Positions 12,729 through 13,211 of a DNA stretch of 13,211 nucleotides are shown here, in pieces; within the stretch, counting starts at the first letter, position 1; each line of letters opens with the position of its first letter. The notes below the pieces were generated by a model, which saw only the letters and a list, made by a program, of their open reading frames with translations, was not told the DNA's origin and searched no databases. This DNA comes from Oribacterium sp. UBA3737 (GTDB lineage: Bacteria > Bacillota_A > Clostridia > Lachnospirales > Lachnospiraceae), in assembly GCA_002371295.1 (NCBI GenBank), contig DFGZ01000260.1:1-13211 (forward strand). The letters are read 5' to 3'. The translations under genes and the position numbers were made by a program.

Positions 12729-13211
12729 TCAGTCCTTCGGCTTCATATAGAATCTTCCCGACAGCTCTGCTGTCCTAAGGGAATTGATAAAAGCAGACGG
12801 ATCAATTTCTCTTATTTTTACAATGACTCTTTTAGCATCATCCGCACCTATAACAGAATAAACCACATGATGCTTTCTGTGCTCATGAGAACCCTCGGCA
12901 GTCATTATGGAAGCACCATGATGGCAGACATCATAGATCATCTGCGAAACCTCTTCCGGTTTCTCTGTAATGATAAGCAATGTCTGTCTCTGATATGCCC
13001 TGTAAAGTGTATGGAGCGTCTGGGTGGAAACATACTGGAATACTATGGAATATAAGGCCTTGTCCCATCCGAAAAGCAGGCCGGCTGCTGTCAGAATGAT
13101 GACATTGAACCCAAGTACCAGATTCCAGGTCTCCATACCCCTCTTCTGGCTCAGATATATGGCAATAAAATCAGTTCCACCGGTGGTGGCATCCACACTG
13201 AGACACATACT
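12729..13211 (-). CDS. YitT-family membrane protein, 3' part only
   Basis: The gene enters from beyond the right edge; about 161 codons of the C-terminal side are present, so the methionine at 13208 is internal, not the start. Visible: the family motif DATTGGTDFIAI, a membrane segment NLVLGFNVIILTAAGLLFG, and the C-terminal soluble DUF2179 domain (from about YRAYQRQTLLIITEKPEEV to the end). YitT/DUF161 proteins are multi-pass membrane proteins of unknown function, widespread in Firmicutes. It ends at a strong terminator. A short duplicate of its middle lies 617 bp further along the same strand. Confidence 0.88.
   Translation of the reverse strand, partial: SMCLSVDATTGGTDFIAIYLSQKRGMETWNLVLGFNVIILTAAGLLFGWDKALYSIVFQYVSTQTLHTLYRAYQRQTLLIITEKPEEVSQMIYDVCHHGASIMTAEGSHEHRKHHVVYSVIGADDAKRVIVKIREIDPSAFINSLRTAELSGRFYMKPKD
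13158..13211. repeat. right copy of a 54-bp direct repeat
   Basis: Lies inside the yitT-like coding sequence; partner of 12541-12594. Confidence 0.9.

Noticed and set aside
12660..13055. 131-codon plus-strand open frame over the yitT terminator and gene
   Set aside because: It begins inside the terminator region and runs antisense to a clear YitT coding sequence.

Overview
The window looks like a chromosomal segment of a low-to-moderate GC Firmicute, most likely a clostridium of the Lachnospiraceae type. The reasons are strong AGGAGG-like ribosome binding sites, an Aquifex/clostridial-type single-chain aconitase, a CitMHS citrate carrier, a YitT-family membrane protein and AT-rich intergenic regions. 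The taxonomic call is inference. No tRNA, rRNA, CRISPR array or insertion sequence was found.

Layout. Positions 1-3170 (minus) form a tricarboxylate operon: aconitase, then a LysR regulator, then the first 13 codons of another gene that runs off the left edge (possibly an isocitrate/isopropylmalate dehydrogenase, a weak guess). The intergenic region at 3156-3428 carries an ATAA-N7-TTAT dyad upstream of aconitase, the box type described for CcpC, the LysR-type citrate-responsive repressor of Bacillus aconitase. A membrane diguanylate cyclase (3429-4685, plus) diverges from it and ends at a bidirectional terminator. Positions 4763-4881 form a hairpin-rich gene-free stretch. A CitMHS citrate transporter (4932-6329, minus) follows. 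Upstream of it lie a hybrid double-Cache sensor kinase (minus) and, diverging from the kinase, an OmpR-type response regulator (9062-9760, plus).

The two-component genes and the citrate transporter appear to be wired together. A nearly identical palindromic 14-mer (TTAATG-WW-TATTAA) occurs only twice among the intergenic regions I read: in the kinase/regulator promoter region and upstream of the transporter. The simplest reading is that the regulator controls its own locus and citrate uptake, while the LysR protein controls aconitase. The window would then be a citrate sensing, uptake and metabolism locus with a c-di-GMP enzyme embedded in it.

Right part. A nitroreductase and an AT-rich family-2 glycosyltransferase form a minus-strand pair. 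They diverge from a second LysR regulator (11574-12512, plus) that has a perfect 21-bp LysR-type dyad upstream of its start. The nitroreductase leader contains a 25-bp inverted repeat next to the ribosome binding site. The right edge holds the 3' part of a yitT-like gene (minus) with its terminator. Just beyond that terminator is a short decayed duplicate of the middle of the same gene (54-bp match, 52 identical), a partial-duplication scar.
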